From contig JAQFVV010000143.1 in assembly GCA_028023455.1 (NCBI GenBank), forward strand, positions 2,270,001 to 2,334,000: 64,000 nucleotides of DNA. Direction: 5' to 3'. Shown in pieces: positions 47,500 to 58,870 of this stretch. The position numbers and the translations under genes were made by a program. Position 1 is the stretch's first letter, and each line of letters starts with the position of its first letter. The DNA comes from Epiperipatus broadwayi (lineage: Eukaryota > Onychophora > Udeonychophora > Euonychophora > Peripatidae). Under the pieces are notes generated by a model that saw nothing but the letters and a program-made list of their open reading frames with translations, searched no databases and was not told the DNA's origin.

Positions 47500-49876
47500 T
47501 AACTGAAATTAGGAGGACTGTGAAAAATTCAACTTAATAGCAGATATCAAATGCAAATAATTCAGCTTTATACCCCAATAAGTTCTGATAAAAATGAAGA
47601 AGTAGAGGATTTTTATATGGGCGTATAAAAAGGTTTGGATTAGACCAAACAGCATATTAAAATTGTCATGGGAGACTTTAATGCTAGAATTGGTAAACAA
47701 TTGAAAAATGAAAGTTGCTGGAGATAAATTTGATTATAGTGATAAAAATAAGAAATGACACAGATTTGTGGAGTTTGCAGAAAAGAAAAACTATATTACG
47801 AATTCTTTTTGTGAGAAAAATGTTAAATGGAATTGGATGGTGGCATCCAAATGAAGGTACAGTAGAATTGGATTATACTTTGTAATGTTTTTAATAAGTG
47901 ATCATCAATTAGTGAGATGAAAAATATATGTTAATACAAAACTAGAAAAAAAAAAATTAAGAAAAACAATATTCACAATTGATATTCCTAATCTTCAAAA
48001 TCATTCCATGAATTTAAATTAGACTTGCAAATCTTTTCAAATATTAACAGATTAGAACTTGATTCAGATTTGAACAAGATCAATAGTAAGAAAGTGATAC
48101 ACTTTTAAAAACTGCAACAATGATAGCTGCAGCAATTGCCCAGTAAAATTTCTAATGAGACAAGACAATTTATGAAGAAAAAAAGGAATATGAAAATATA
48201 TAAAAATGATGCATTAAGAAGAATCGAATATTTTGAATTTTGTGAAATTATGTGCAAAAGAGTTGATAATGGCATAAGAAAGTAAATTGTGAATAAGCAA
48301 GAAAAATTATAAAAAAGAATAAAAGCCTCAAGAGTATAAAATAACATCTTGATATTGGTAGGAAACTTATTTCTGCAATAGAAAAAAAAGATGGAACTAT
48401 TACTAAAAAGGGAGATGACATCATAAAATGTATAGAAGATTTTATCAAGAATTACATAGCAATAAAGAACAAGAAAAACTATTTTCTACATCTACTATAT
48501 CTTCTGAATTTCCCAGGATTTTAAATGAAATAAAACATGCAACTAAGTTTATAAAGAAGGGAAAAGCTCCAGGTAATGATTGAATTATAATCGATATCTT
48601 AAAAGAAGTAGGCAAAAAAATAGAATTTTTTTTGGCAAAGTTATATATCAAATATCTAAATGATAAGGATGTATTTTAATATTTAAAAAAGATGATAAAG
48701 AAGATATTAGAAATTACAGACCTATTGCTCTTTTATCAGTTCTATACAAAATGTTTACCAAAATAATTATAGCTTGTCTACAGTGAACTTTGGAAAGAAC
48801 AAGCTGGATTTGAAAGTGGTTTTAATACAATGAATTGTATTCAAGTATTGAGAGAAGTTATAAAAAAGATCAATGAATATGAGTTGTCAGTATGCTTTGG
48901 ATTTGTAGATTATGAAAAGATATATGATTCTATAAGCATTTCCTCAGTGATTAAAGCATTGTATCATCAAGGTATAGATCCAAGACATTGTCATATTCTG
49001 AAGAATATTTATAAAAATGCAACAGCAACAATTAGATTACATAATGATAACATTGATAAAGGTATACGACAGTGTGACCTTATATCTCCAAAACTTTTTA
49101 CAGCAGTTTTGCAAGTAAGGGAGTAAAAGAAAATGGAGATTATTTAAGTCACCTAGATTTTAAAGATGACATAGTTGTTTTTGCAAATAAAGATTCAGAA
49201 TATGTTGCAAAAATTATCAGATAAAAGTAAGAAAATAGAGTTAAAGGTAAATGTTAAAAAGAAAGTAATGTTCAATAGATTTTCTCAAAAGAAGAAAATA
49301 AAGATTGGCAATGATGAATTAAAAGTTAACAACTACAAATATCTTGGTCAGATTATTACTATAGATAAAAACATAATGGATGAAATTCATCACAGAATTA
49401 AACTTGGTTGGAGGGCTTTTGGTAGAAGAAACTTAATATTAAAAAGAAATTTGCTTATGTATTTGAAAAGGTTTTTTAATAAATGTTATCAGTTCTTGGA
49501 CATTTAACAGAAGAGCAGTACAGAGATTTCAAGAACACTCAATGAAGTATGGAGAGATCCATGTTAGAAGTAACAAGAAGAGATCGAAAATAAAATATAT
49601 GGATTAGATAACAAATAAGTATTACTGACAACAGTGAGAGAATTAAGAGACTGAAGTGGAGTTGGCTGGACATATTGCTAGAAGAGAAGATAATAGATGG
49701 ACAGTTAAGTTAAACTGGATTCCCAGAGATTGTAAAAGACCTAGAAGGAGACAAAAGATAGATAGATGAAATAAGAAAGTGTGCTGTGGTGATGTGGAGA
49801 AGAGAGGCTAGAAATCAGGGAAGATGGACTGAACTTGGAAAGACCTTCATCCTGCATTGGATCAATAATGGTTGAA
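47500..49876 (+). pseudogene. Decayed RTE-like LINE (endonuclease plus RT)
   Basis: A plus-strand relative of the copy at 61401-64000. Endonuclease parts: QMQIIQLYTP, IVMGDFNARIGKQ (about 47665-47700, APE-type catalytic GDFN) and later SDHQLV. RT parts: FGFVDYEKIYDSI (about 48898-48936), IRLHNDN, an FKDD-like box at about 49157-49170 where the family has FADD, KYLGQIIT, and the C-terminal RRFQEHS/DNNEIKRLKWSW region, ending ILHWINNG and a stop at about 49876. Many stops, frameshifts and small deletions. The Ala of FADD is replaced by Lys. No simple-repeat tail is seen. Confidence 0.85.
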
Positions 49877-51986
49877 AATTATGACATAAAGATTTTGCAG
49901 TACATTATCAGCTGTTATTTGCTTTATGCCAGGTGGTTTCATGTGATTCTATTTCTCCTCTATTCCTAAAATATTTTACTTCTAATGCATTATTCAGTAA
50001 ATCCAAATGTTATCTTAATGTGAAGTTTTCAGTATTTATCAAAGTAATCGTTAATGTTTCAGAATTCCTATTGGCATTAAAACATTACATCAACAAACAT
50101 TAAGGTATCAACTATTAAATAAAATATGAAAATTCACCTAAAGTAATATCATATTATCACAAATAATTGTGTGTTCATTTTCTCTAAATTTAGACTTGTT
50201 TTTTTTTTTCAGAATTTTCCCTAGTTTTAAGCTGATTAACTATTTAATGTTCTCTTCCATTTCCATCTTCTAATTAACATTTGCATTCCTATTAGAAATT
50301 CATACTTAATATCTTTTATGAACTTGCTTGTCTTCAAAACTGTGACTTAACTGCTATTCAGAATAAACTGCCAACCTCAGAAGTTACTTTCTTTAAGACT
50401 ATTTTTAACAAACAAAATAATTTTATTTTTATTCTCATTAATAAGATACCCACACTTTAACTACACATACTTTTTCTGTAAGATGATAAGATTTATGTCT
50501 TAATTATTCTTATCTCAATTCAACCCAGCAAGCAACTATTTCCCTCAACTATTATTTTCTTTTTATGTTTTCAATTTTAATTCCATTTTGCCCATAGATG
50601 AATTCACTTTATACAATTTTATTAATGAGAGTATTCATTTATAATTTATCTTTAAAGCGCATGTGCATTGGCTTAATCGCTAATATCACTATTACAATTT
50701 TATTAATTAAATTTGATCATTAATATTGAAATTAAATTTCATTGATTTATTATATTTGTCATACTCTATTTTCAAAATTAAATCTTATTTACATTTCAAT
50801 TCTAGTACTTTCTGAATATTTTTGAACTCTTAATTAATTACTATTATTATTATTAGCAACTAATTTTGCAATTTCCGTTACTTGTACTATGGTGATTATC
50901 CATGTTTTGATATTCTTGTATATCTGTTTTAAAGTTCCACATGAAATATTGGAATTTACTTGCTAAAGTTGTCTACGATAAATTTCTTTTTACTAATCTG
51001 CCTTTCCAGTTTTAAATCAAAACATCTACAGTGCTTCTGCAAGTCTACAACAATTACCATACTAAAACTACTGAATAATGTTACATTCCAAGAAATGTTT
51101 TTATTAACTGACAATATGAAATCAATTTTTTTTAATACCATTAACTCCTTTTCAAATCCATTTTCAGCATAATTTTTTTTTGAAGAATGAATTCTATATA
51201 TTATAAATAAATTATTCTCTGAAAACTTGATTGCTCTTTTTTTGGTTTTATTCTTAAAACGCTTACACAATCTTGATTTTGTCTTGCACTGTGCTTTCCG
51301 AATGTTATTATGAAATGTTGTTTATTATAATATTAATCAATTTCTGCATCGAACACCTGAAAGTTGATAATAAATTTGATTGATTTGGAGATGGTATTTA
51401 TCTGAAAGTTAATCACATAATTTTCTATAACTATAAATCTATTTTTCCATTATTTATTAACAAAAAAAATATTATGTCACTATTTTTACAACTGCTTTTT
51501 TACATAAAAAGCATCCACTTTTTAATTCCATTTCATTTTTGCCTTTATACTTTTTACCTCTATGTCTATTTGATAACTATAACAGCATCATATTCAAAGG
51601 CCGAGTTTTCATCTTTCATATTTGAAATAAAGCAAGTGAAATAGAAACTGCTCAATATAAGTAAGGTTTAAGTTCATTCAGATTTGTGATTACTGATGTT
51701 AGGATGGGCACAGGTATTAAAAGGATTTTCTTTAAAACTGGTCCATTCACAATTCAGAATTTACATGTTATATAACATCTTATATCTTCATTAAATAAGT
51801 TGTTAATATATTGTGCATAAATGTTCTCGTTCATTATATTATTAATAATAAAATATAATTATACTCAATACTTTATGAATTTGAAGTAGATATTTTTTCA
51901 ATTGCAAATTCTATATATCTCAATTGCTTAAATGGGCACAAAATTAATTTTCTTAATTATATACGCTCACATACACATATATAGAT
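49877..51986. other. Intronic region, possible minus-strand transposase relic
   Basis: At 50956-51270 the minus strand has a 104-codon frame containing SMVIVVDLQKHCRCFDL and KKKFIVDNFS. The 'DLQK..p.p.L......Y.R.L..yN' pattern occurs in a family of uncharacterised transposon-like proteins in invertebrates, so this may be a transposase relic; the call is weak. The remainder is AT-rich. Confidence 0.3.
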
Positions 51987-51992
51987 AACTAC

Positions 51993-52098
51993 CTTTTGTG
52001 ATAAATACAAAGGCAGGGTAACCTTGCAATGGTATCTCCTTGTTTTAAATCATCTAAACAAATGACACATTCTCCTTTATCTTCACTAAGTACATCCT
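51993..52098 (-). CDS. znrf1/2: ZNRF1/2-like E3 ubiquitin ligase, penultimate coding exon (RING)
   Basis: The 106-bp exon encodes 34 whole codons: DVLSEDKGECVICLDDLK, then QGDTIARLPCLCIYHK. This is the first part of the ZNRF RING finger, with zinc ligands in CVIC, PCLC and YHK. Together with the last exon (SCIDSW...CPEHPSD) it completes the domain that binds the E2 enzyme. The acceptor is excellent (a long pyrimidine tract and CCGCAG at 52099-52104, read on the minus strand) and the donor is GTAGTT. The exon begins in phase 1 (AG completing a Glu/Lys-type codon) and ends in phase 2, fitting the downstream exon exactly. Family members carry a myristoylation signal and a zinc finger in upstream exons, which were not found in 52099-64000 and probably lie outside the window. 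Confidence 0.95.
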
Positions 52099-52104
52099 CT
52101 GCGG

Positions 52105-53435
52105 AAAAAAAAGAAAAAAAGATAACAATATAGAAAATTTAAGTTGACAAAAAATAATATTAATTATTCTGCAAATCTAGTTATCATACATTTTAAATGT
52201 GCATATATATTGTACAATGTTACTGCGCTTTAATATCACATTCATATACACACAGAAAATAACTCTCTGACATATAAATAATTATGGCACTTTCTAAATG
52301 AAAATTAATTTAAGATATAGCAAAACTAGACATGCATCTATTACAATAATCAATAACTCTAGCAAATAAAAATAAATAATAATACTGCAGCTATAAATCT
52401 TAGTAATAGCAAAGTGCAAATCATTCTGATATGTCATGCTATATTTTGTAAAATCCATGTAATATATTGTCAAACAAACCCCTACCCTATCCCAACATAC
52501 ATACAAGTATAATAGTAACTAATGATATTAAAAAATTCTCTTGTCCTCTATCATGACTACATCTTAAATAACAAAACTATTACAAATTCAATGAAATACA
52601 TATGGACATTTCCATAATACAAATATAAATCAAAACCTAGTATTTTTTTAACTGATGAACCATTTGTTCTTTCTACCCATGACAAGGTAGACATTTGGGC
52701 TTGTAGTTATAGCATATCATTTCACTTCATTTTACAAATGTGTTTGTGAGCCTAAATAATATATTTCTGATTTATTTGCATCACTAAAATTATGATTCAA
52801 ATGGCAGCAGTTTTTGTATTTACTTATATGTAGAAATCCATAAGTAAATGTATGTATCCAAAAAGGGGAAAATAATCCTAATTGCTACTGTGGCTATACA
52901 TGCATATAAAAAAACATAATTGGAAACAATGAATCTAATATTCAGATTTAGGAAAGTTTATAAGGAATTTTGCTTGAATTATTAGACAAAGAATAAACAA
53001 GAGAAAACAGACAATTTATTATGAAAAATGAAAAGTAAAAGGATAAGATACTATAAAAGTTTGTGAAAAAGACTGGGGAGGAGAGTGAAAAAATATTAAC
53101 ATCAATAACAGAGTAAGAACAATCTCCAGGAACAATTACTGAAAATGATATAGATTTATATCACTAATTAGCAATTTAAAACAAAGATTATAAAAAAATA
53201 AATCCAAAAAAGAAAAAAAGAATGCATAGATAAACGGAAAAAAGATAATAGAAATAAAAATCAAAATTAGTAAATTAAAAAAATAAATATAGAAAATATA
53301 AGATTAAATAATAAAATAAAAGATGAAATTCAACCAAAATTTTTTTAAAAAAATAAATAGACATCACAGAGCAGGCACTAGACTATAAAAAGGTAAAAAA
53401 AATAATATTGAATTAACAATCATCACTATCATCAG
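52105..53435 (-). other. Upstream intron of the ZNRF-like gene, AT-rich part
   Basis: Phase-1 intron upstream of the RING exon. 52985-53350 is purine-rich on the plus strand with no readable motif. No exon is recognised. Confidence 0.5.
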
Positions 53436-53439
53436 TGAT

Positions 53440-53905
53440 TTAAAAGTGTAAGTAACACATTTCAAAACATCTTTTGCACACCCTTTGGCCAATTGCTATC
53501 TTTTTCTTAAAATCGTCTATATATTTCTCTACTGTTTTAACCTCCATCATCATCATCATATATTTCAAAATTGTTCTACATTTAAATAAAAATAGCCAAA
53601 TTTTCTTTTCTCAGTTTTTTCATACTTTTCAACATGTTATATCCTAATCTTATATATTCATTTATTTTTTTCTATTTATCCTCAAATCCACATCTCTAAG
53701 GCACTTTTTCTTTCCTTTCAAATTCTAATTGTCCAAGTTTCTGCTTCATATAAAGTTACCCTCCAAGAAAAACAACTTGTCATAAAAATTTTATTATATT
53801 AGTTAAACTAATGTAATTCTCATTTAAATTTCTTTATCATTATTTCCATAATCAATTATTCAAATTGTCATGTATTTAAAAGCAGTAACTTCTTATTTAT
53901 AAATA
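53440..53905 (-). pseudogene. Non-LTR retrotransposon 3' end (second family)
   Basis: On the minus strand: EI*MRITLV, then YEAETWTIR with KERKSALEMWI (about 53690-53745), matching the 'lyGaETWTlrk...le.FEMW.wRR' post-RT signature of a second LINE family common in invertebrates. It continues to EKYIDDFKKKIAIGQR near 53480-53525, with a run of GAT/ATG triplets at about 53550. It differs from the RTE at 61.4 kb, which reads SETWTLNRRSIQRL there. Heavily mutated. Confidence 0.6.
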
Positions 53906-53950
53906 TTACCAAAATCACACTTTTCTTTATTTTGCTGTAATATCCTATAA

Positions 53951-54199
53951 ATACAATTTATCCAAACCACTTCAAACACTTTTTAGCAAAACCCTTTATT
54001 TGTACATATACATACACCTATGTTTCGACTGACCTGCAGTCTTCTTCAGAGCCAGTTCATTTTAGTCTCTTAAAAAAACGTTGACTAAAATGAACTGGCT
54101 CTGAAGAAGATTGCAGGTCAGTCGAAACGTAGGTGTATGTATATGTACAAATAAAGGGTTTTGCTAAAAAGTGTTTGAAGTGTTTTGGATAAATTGTAT
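53951..54199. repeat. 249-bp near-perfect foldback with hammerhead-like core in both arms
   Basis: Arms 53951-54067 and 54083-54199 are reverse complements with 3 mismatches in 117 bp, around a 15-bp spacer. Each arm contains CTGAAGAA, a 5-bp stem-loop (GATTG-CAGGT-CAGTC in the right arm, 54109-54123) and GAAAC, so one motif lies on each strand. The arrangement equals that at 2479-2510 in the PLE flank, which suggests a PLE terminal repeat origin. Confidence 0.85.
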
Positions 54200-56392
54200 T
54201 AACTTCTTATTTAATTATCACTCTTAAGCTTTTTAAATATTTTGAAATTTTTTTCAACAATACATCACTAATAATTTTGTCCCAAAATTTTTGATGCAAA
54301 TTGTAAATATATTTATTGATGCAGGATCCAAATAGAAAATAATTCTTTTCTATGCAACATAAAACAATTTATTTCTTTGAAGAGAAAAATTTAATAACAA
54401 AGACAGAATGAAGTTGGCAAAAGAGTAAACTTCCGATTGACCATATTTAAAATTGTTCACATATAAACTAAGTTTCTGTAGAAAGAGTGGCTCCAAGACA
54501 GTATAGTAGAGATAACAAGTCTTAACTGAAATCTAGATGCTTTATCATGTGGCAAAACTGTTTCAATCATCAAAATTCTTTCGGTTAATCTTTAAATTTC
54601 AAAAATGCTATTTTACTCATTTAGTTAAAAAATGATGTAAACTTCATATGACCTTGCATTTCTTGTGTGATAGATACAATACTACTCACAGAATATTTAA
54701 AGAGTTCATGTCACATTCTAACTGCTATTCCAATGATTTGGAAAGAATTCAAAACCACACAAAAGAATGCTATTTCCTGCACTTTGAATACTAAAAATGA
54801 TCTCTTCAAGAACAAAGAGACTACTGAAACATCATAATTTATCAACAGTAATGAGACCATAGTGTTATATTTCAAATACCAAATCCTTGAACTATGCAAC
54901 ATTAAGAGGTATCATTAAAAAAAAAAAAAATCTGATCCAAAAATACAGGCTATAAGCTCATCAAACAGACTGTATTTGCTAAATTTTCTTATTTGTTCAC
55001 AGACATTATGATGACTTCAAAGAATGCTTCTTGCAAAAAGATAAACTTTATTTATGTGAAAATGTATTGCTTCTTAAAGACTTGGCAAAAGTTAGATTAA
55101 AGGCTATCCTTTTATATATAGAGAGAATCCTTTTTAATTAAAGGGGAACATCAAGGACAAACAAGAGTTCTACATTTAGAAATATTGATCAATCTTAATT
55201 GTTTCATGCAAAAATAAAAAGTCGTAAATAATTTTTGCTGACCTAAGATTGTATATCTTTCTTCTTTGCCCATTAAATTAGAATTTAAAAAAAAAAAAAC
55301 TTTATTGGAATAAAAAAACATGAAATGAAGGACAAAATATAAACTGTATTCACATAATTTGATAAAGAAGTTTGCTATGGACAGAGATAGGAAAATTAAT
55401 AGGTATTGTTGTAGGACTCTGATGAGAAAATTGTTACGATATGAGAGTTTTAAAGAATTGAATAAAAATGAAAAAACTGTGATAGCTTTAGTCTCTGTAC
55501 AAACTTTTTGAGAAAACATAAAGCCAAAAACTATTCTGGAAATAAAGGTATCCATCTCAAATCTTACAAAGCAATAGGATATACCATTAATAGTTCATTT
55601 TTTGATTCTTGCTTGAACTTTTTTTCTATATAACTGGATGAAGTAAGTGATAACAACTCCTAGAATACTGTGTAACTACTTAGATTCTTAAAAAAAAACA
55701 AAAAAAAAAACCATTCCTGATGTATAGTTAAGTAGAAAATCAAAGTTATTTTTTAACTACAGGTTTGACTTTTTGTTTAGATTTAAATAAATATATGAGT
55801 TTAAAAATTTCATTGCGTGCCATTCAAAAACCTTATCTAATGGAAAAAGAGACAAGCTTTATTCGAAGTCAGCACAAAAATTCCATAAGATTCTGATAAT
55901 TTTATTCTTTGGATATAAAAAAGTAATTTTTTTTGTGTGTTCCTACGTGAATCAGCAAAACTAATATATGGACACTCCATTACCTCTATCCTTATCAAAA
56001 GTAATTGGAATTTAACAAATTTGTTACTTTTCCTTTTAAGTACAATACTAATTTTTTAGCAGTAATCTCTTCTTCTAGTTTATGCCTTTCCTATTATAAA
56101 TATTCAAAAAAATATTCAATTACAAGACTTTCTTTTTTAAGATATCTTTCAATAATTCCCTCACTGATTCCTTTTTTGCCCCTCTACCTTTTTTTTAAAT
56201 CTAAGCTTCTTCTAAGATCAGAACATGCCTAATTTATTACAAATATCTCTATTAAAGATTTTCATCAACAACTTATTAGCATATAAATTTAACTGTATTA
56301 AATCTCTTCTCTAATGGAATAACTTCCAAAAACATATATTTAATAGCCAAAAATCACATTTAACAATAACTAATTCTTTTTTCATATGTCAT
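54200..56392. other. Upstream-intron AT-rich region
   Basis: A 134-codon minus-strand frame (55151-55555) and a 75-codon plus-strand frame (56005-56232) have low-complexity Phe/Leu/Ile-rich products and no domain. No repeat boundary could be drawn. Confidence 0.4.
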
Positions 56393-56480
56393 AGCATCAG
56401 CCAGGACGCGAACCCACAACTAGCTGCAACCAACTACTTGCTTGCAAGTCGGGTACGATGACCTCTTGGCTAACAATGCT
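56393..56480 (-). tRNA. tRNA-like sequence (pseudogene or SINE head)
   Basis: On the minus strand an 88-nt unit begins AGCATTG and ends TGATGCT, which pair over 7 bp counting two G-U wobbles as an acceptor stem. TTAGCCAAGAGG is a good A box and GGTTCGCGTCC a perfect B box. The length and extra sequence between anticodon region and T arm suggest a long variable arm. Anticodon assignment is uncertain (TGC is in the loop region). It could be a decayed tRNA gene or a tRNA-derived SINE head. Confidence 0.5.
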
Positions 56481-56950
56481 TCTTGGGTGGAAATTTAGTA
56501 AATTTAGAAAAATTAAATCTGATATCAGGAAATTAAAATTTCAATATTATCAAAAAAATTTACTGATGAAAATATTTGTCTGAAATGGAAACTAAGTCTT
56601 TAAAAATAATAAAAAGTTTTGTTAAATCAAATTAAATTTGTAAAACAGAAAGATACTTTGTTGAAAGTTCAAAATAATGAAAAATATAATGCTGATTTGT
56701 TTTTGTTTTTTAAAAATATGTGACAATAAATAATGTAACAAAACAAGATTTATCATGTGTTTCTTCTTACCTTGAGTACTTTTTATACATGAAGGTTATT
56801 GAATTTCAATTATCTTACATGATTAACCATTGGATTAGATAGTTTAACACTAAAAAATTCTTAAAGAAAATAAATCTATTTTATACCTGTTTTTGTATAT
56901 TTATTTAATCTTTTCTTAAGAGCTAGATTGTTTATCGCTTATTTGAAACT
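56481..56950. other. AT-rich intronic sequence
   Basis: No feature is seen between the tRNA-like sequence and the LINE RT. Confidence 0.45.
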
Positions 56951-56954
56951 TTGT

Positions 56955-58870
56955 ATAATTACATATATTTTTAAAAAGGGTGATCTCTTATTTTTTTGAT
57001 AATTAAAAACCATTTCCCATTACACCTGGGTCTCGTTTTATGCGGATTATTTTAATGCGATTTTGAAGTTATATGAATGTTTCTTCTTAATATCTTTCAT
57101 TTTTCACTATATTTATTAGATATCAAGAAATTTAAATTATTAATAACTTATTTTAACTTGAAATCCTTTTTTTTTTTTAAAAAAAAAAAAAATATAACAT
57201 TATATTAGCAGCTAACGTGAATATGGCCTGAAGCTGCATTTAGAATCTTACCTTCTATGTAAATAACCTACTTATACTAATGAGTAAATATTAATAATAG
57301 ATTTATACGTACGTATAAAAATATCGCAATAAATATTCAAAAATTTTAAACTTTTAAAACGTACTTTGTTAGATATTAACAGAAATAAATATTTTTTTAG
57401 ATTTTTAAAATAAATAATAACAAAGATTTTATTGATTTTATAAACTGAAAATAATTTTTCTAATGAAAATGTATAATCTTTTTGTTTTGATTGCGATCCC
57501 ATTTTTTAAACATAGAAACAGAAAACCATTAACATAGCACAAGACTGAAAGTGGCACCAGTTGTATATCACGTCACGAATCTGAGTTCTTATCAGTTCAC
57601 AAACGAACACATATTGTCAAATAGCAGTAATGATTAAAATATGTATGAAAAAATGTAAAATTAAATACTGTAGTTAATAAAAAAAAGTAAAAAAAATTTG
57701 TCTTGTATTAATTTTTTTCAAATATTTGAAATTTTTTATTAGACATACTTTATTTCCTTATTTTTTTAATGTGAATTTTAAAGTAATTTTTCCTTGTTGC
57801 TTTGCTTTTATGCTGATTTCTGAAAATGACAGAACCTATCCCCCATTTTTCAAGGTAAGTTAAGTTTATTTTTGCGCAATTTATTTTGTGCCTTATCTAC
57901 AGCATAAAACAAGACCCAAGTGTATTTCTGTGATCTCTAAACAGTTGGAAATAAGGATTAAAAAGAAAATGTCATTTTTACTTAAAAATAATATATTGCT
58001 TGAGCATGAGTATGATTTGGTTTCTGGTAGAAATACCCAGGATATCTATAATCATGTATACAATTTGACATCATTGTCACTATATATTTAAACTTATTTA
58101 AAGTATTTGGATCTGTATATCATAAAATTTTACTTAAATATCTATATTCACATGAGTTTATTTGGCTTTCTTGCTTGTTGATTTGCACAGGTAATGAAAA
58201 TTTGATTCTTTTACAATAGTAAATCATAATGTGCCACAAAGTTCTGACCTGTATCCTATTTTATTTTTAATTTACTGTTAATGATATATTTTCTTTACAT
58301 TAGAATCAAAGTTTTATGTTTTTGCAGACGATATTGCTTTATCTTGTACCACAGTTTTATCTATTTATTTTGAAAAAATAATTAATTATGATGTACTTTT
58401 AATTAACCAATGATTAGTTTTTAATTTTTTTATCAATTAATCTAAATAAAACAAATGCAATAAATTTTTCTTATAAATTTGTACCATATACTCTTGACAT
58501 TACAATAGAACACGTACTTCTGATAATACTTCATTTGTTAATAAGAAGTGATCTAGGTGTATTTATTGATTCTAGATTATATTGTCAAATCATATTGACT
58601 TTCTTTATTCATATCTGAATAAATTTAATTATATGCTTTCTATTTATCTAAGTTTTTACTTTGATCAGCTTTAATTACAATTTATATTTCTTGCTGTCAA
58701 AGCATATTATAATATATCTTTGTTTGGAAAAACTGTTCTAGTTTTACAATGTCTACTTTATCTATTTTACAGAATTATATGATACATATTATTTTTGTCA
58801 TCTATTAGAGATATTTGTAGAATTCAAAAAAATATAATGGATGACTTTCATTTTCTTGATATATATTGTG
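56955..58870 (+). pseudogene. CR1/jockey-like LINE reverse transcriptase, split by M3
   Basis: Before M3 the plus strand reads FKKGDLLFF and DN*KPFPI, the 'FKKGD...NYRPISL' opening of non-LTR reverse transcriptases. Immediately after M3 it resumes with ISVISKQLEIRIKKKMSFL and EHEYDLVSGRNTQD. Further on are NVPQSSDLYPILF ('GVPQGSVLGPLLF'), FYVFADDIAL in two adjacent frames (catalytic FADD, about 58315-58340) and SDLGVFIDSRL (about 58549-58580, 'LGV.iD..L.w'). These motifs place it in the CR1/jockey group of LINEs. No endonuclease or 3' tail is recognised. Stops and frameshifts are frequent. Confidence 0.75.
57023..57922 (+). mobile_element. pogo/Tigger-like element, copy M3 (inside LINE RT)
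   Basis: Starts CACCTGGGTCTCGTTTTATG and ends AACAAGACCCAAGTG, flanked by TA on both sides (57021-57022, 57923-57924). Removing it with one TA brings the two halves of the LINE reading into the same frame, direct proof of an insertion. A 13-T/15-A palindrome lies at about 57168-57192. Confidence 0.85.

Larger units (their letters stand above)
20680..51992 (-). other. znrf1/2: Large (31.3 kb) phase-2 intron of the ZNRF-like gene
   Basis: Bounded by a GTAGTT donor (51987-51992, minus strand) and an AG acceptor (20680-20681). It contains an RTE fragment, a complete gypsy element with 2.8-kb LTRs, a PLE remnant, a hAT element, a long decayed RTE and dispersed repeats. No second host gene was convincingly found inside it. 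Confidence 0.85.

Noticed and set aside
55151-55555. 134-codon minus-strand frame
   Set aside because: Low-complexity Phe/Leu/Ile-rich product of T-rich sequence with no recognisable domain or splice context.
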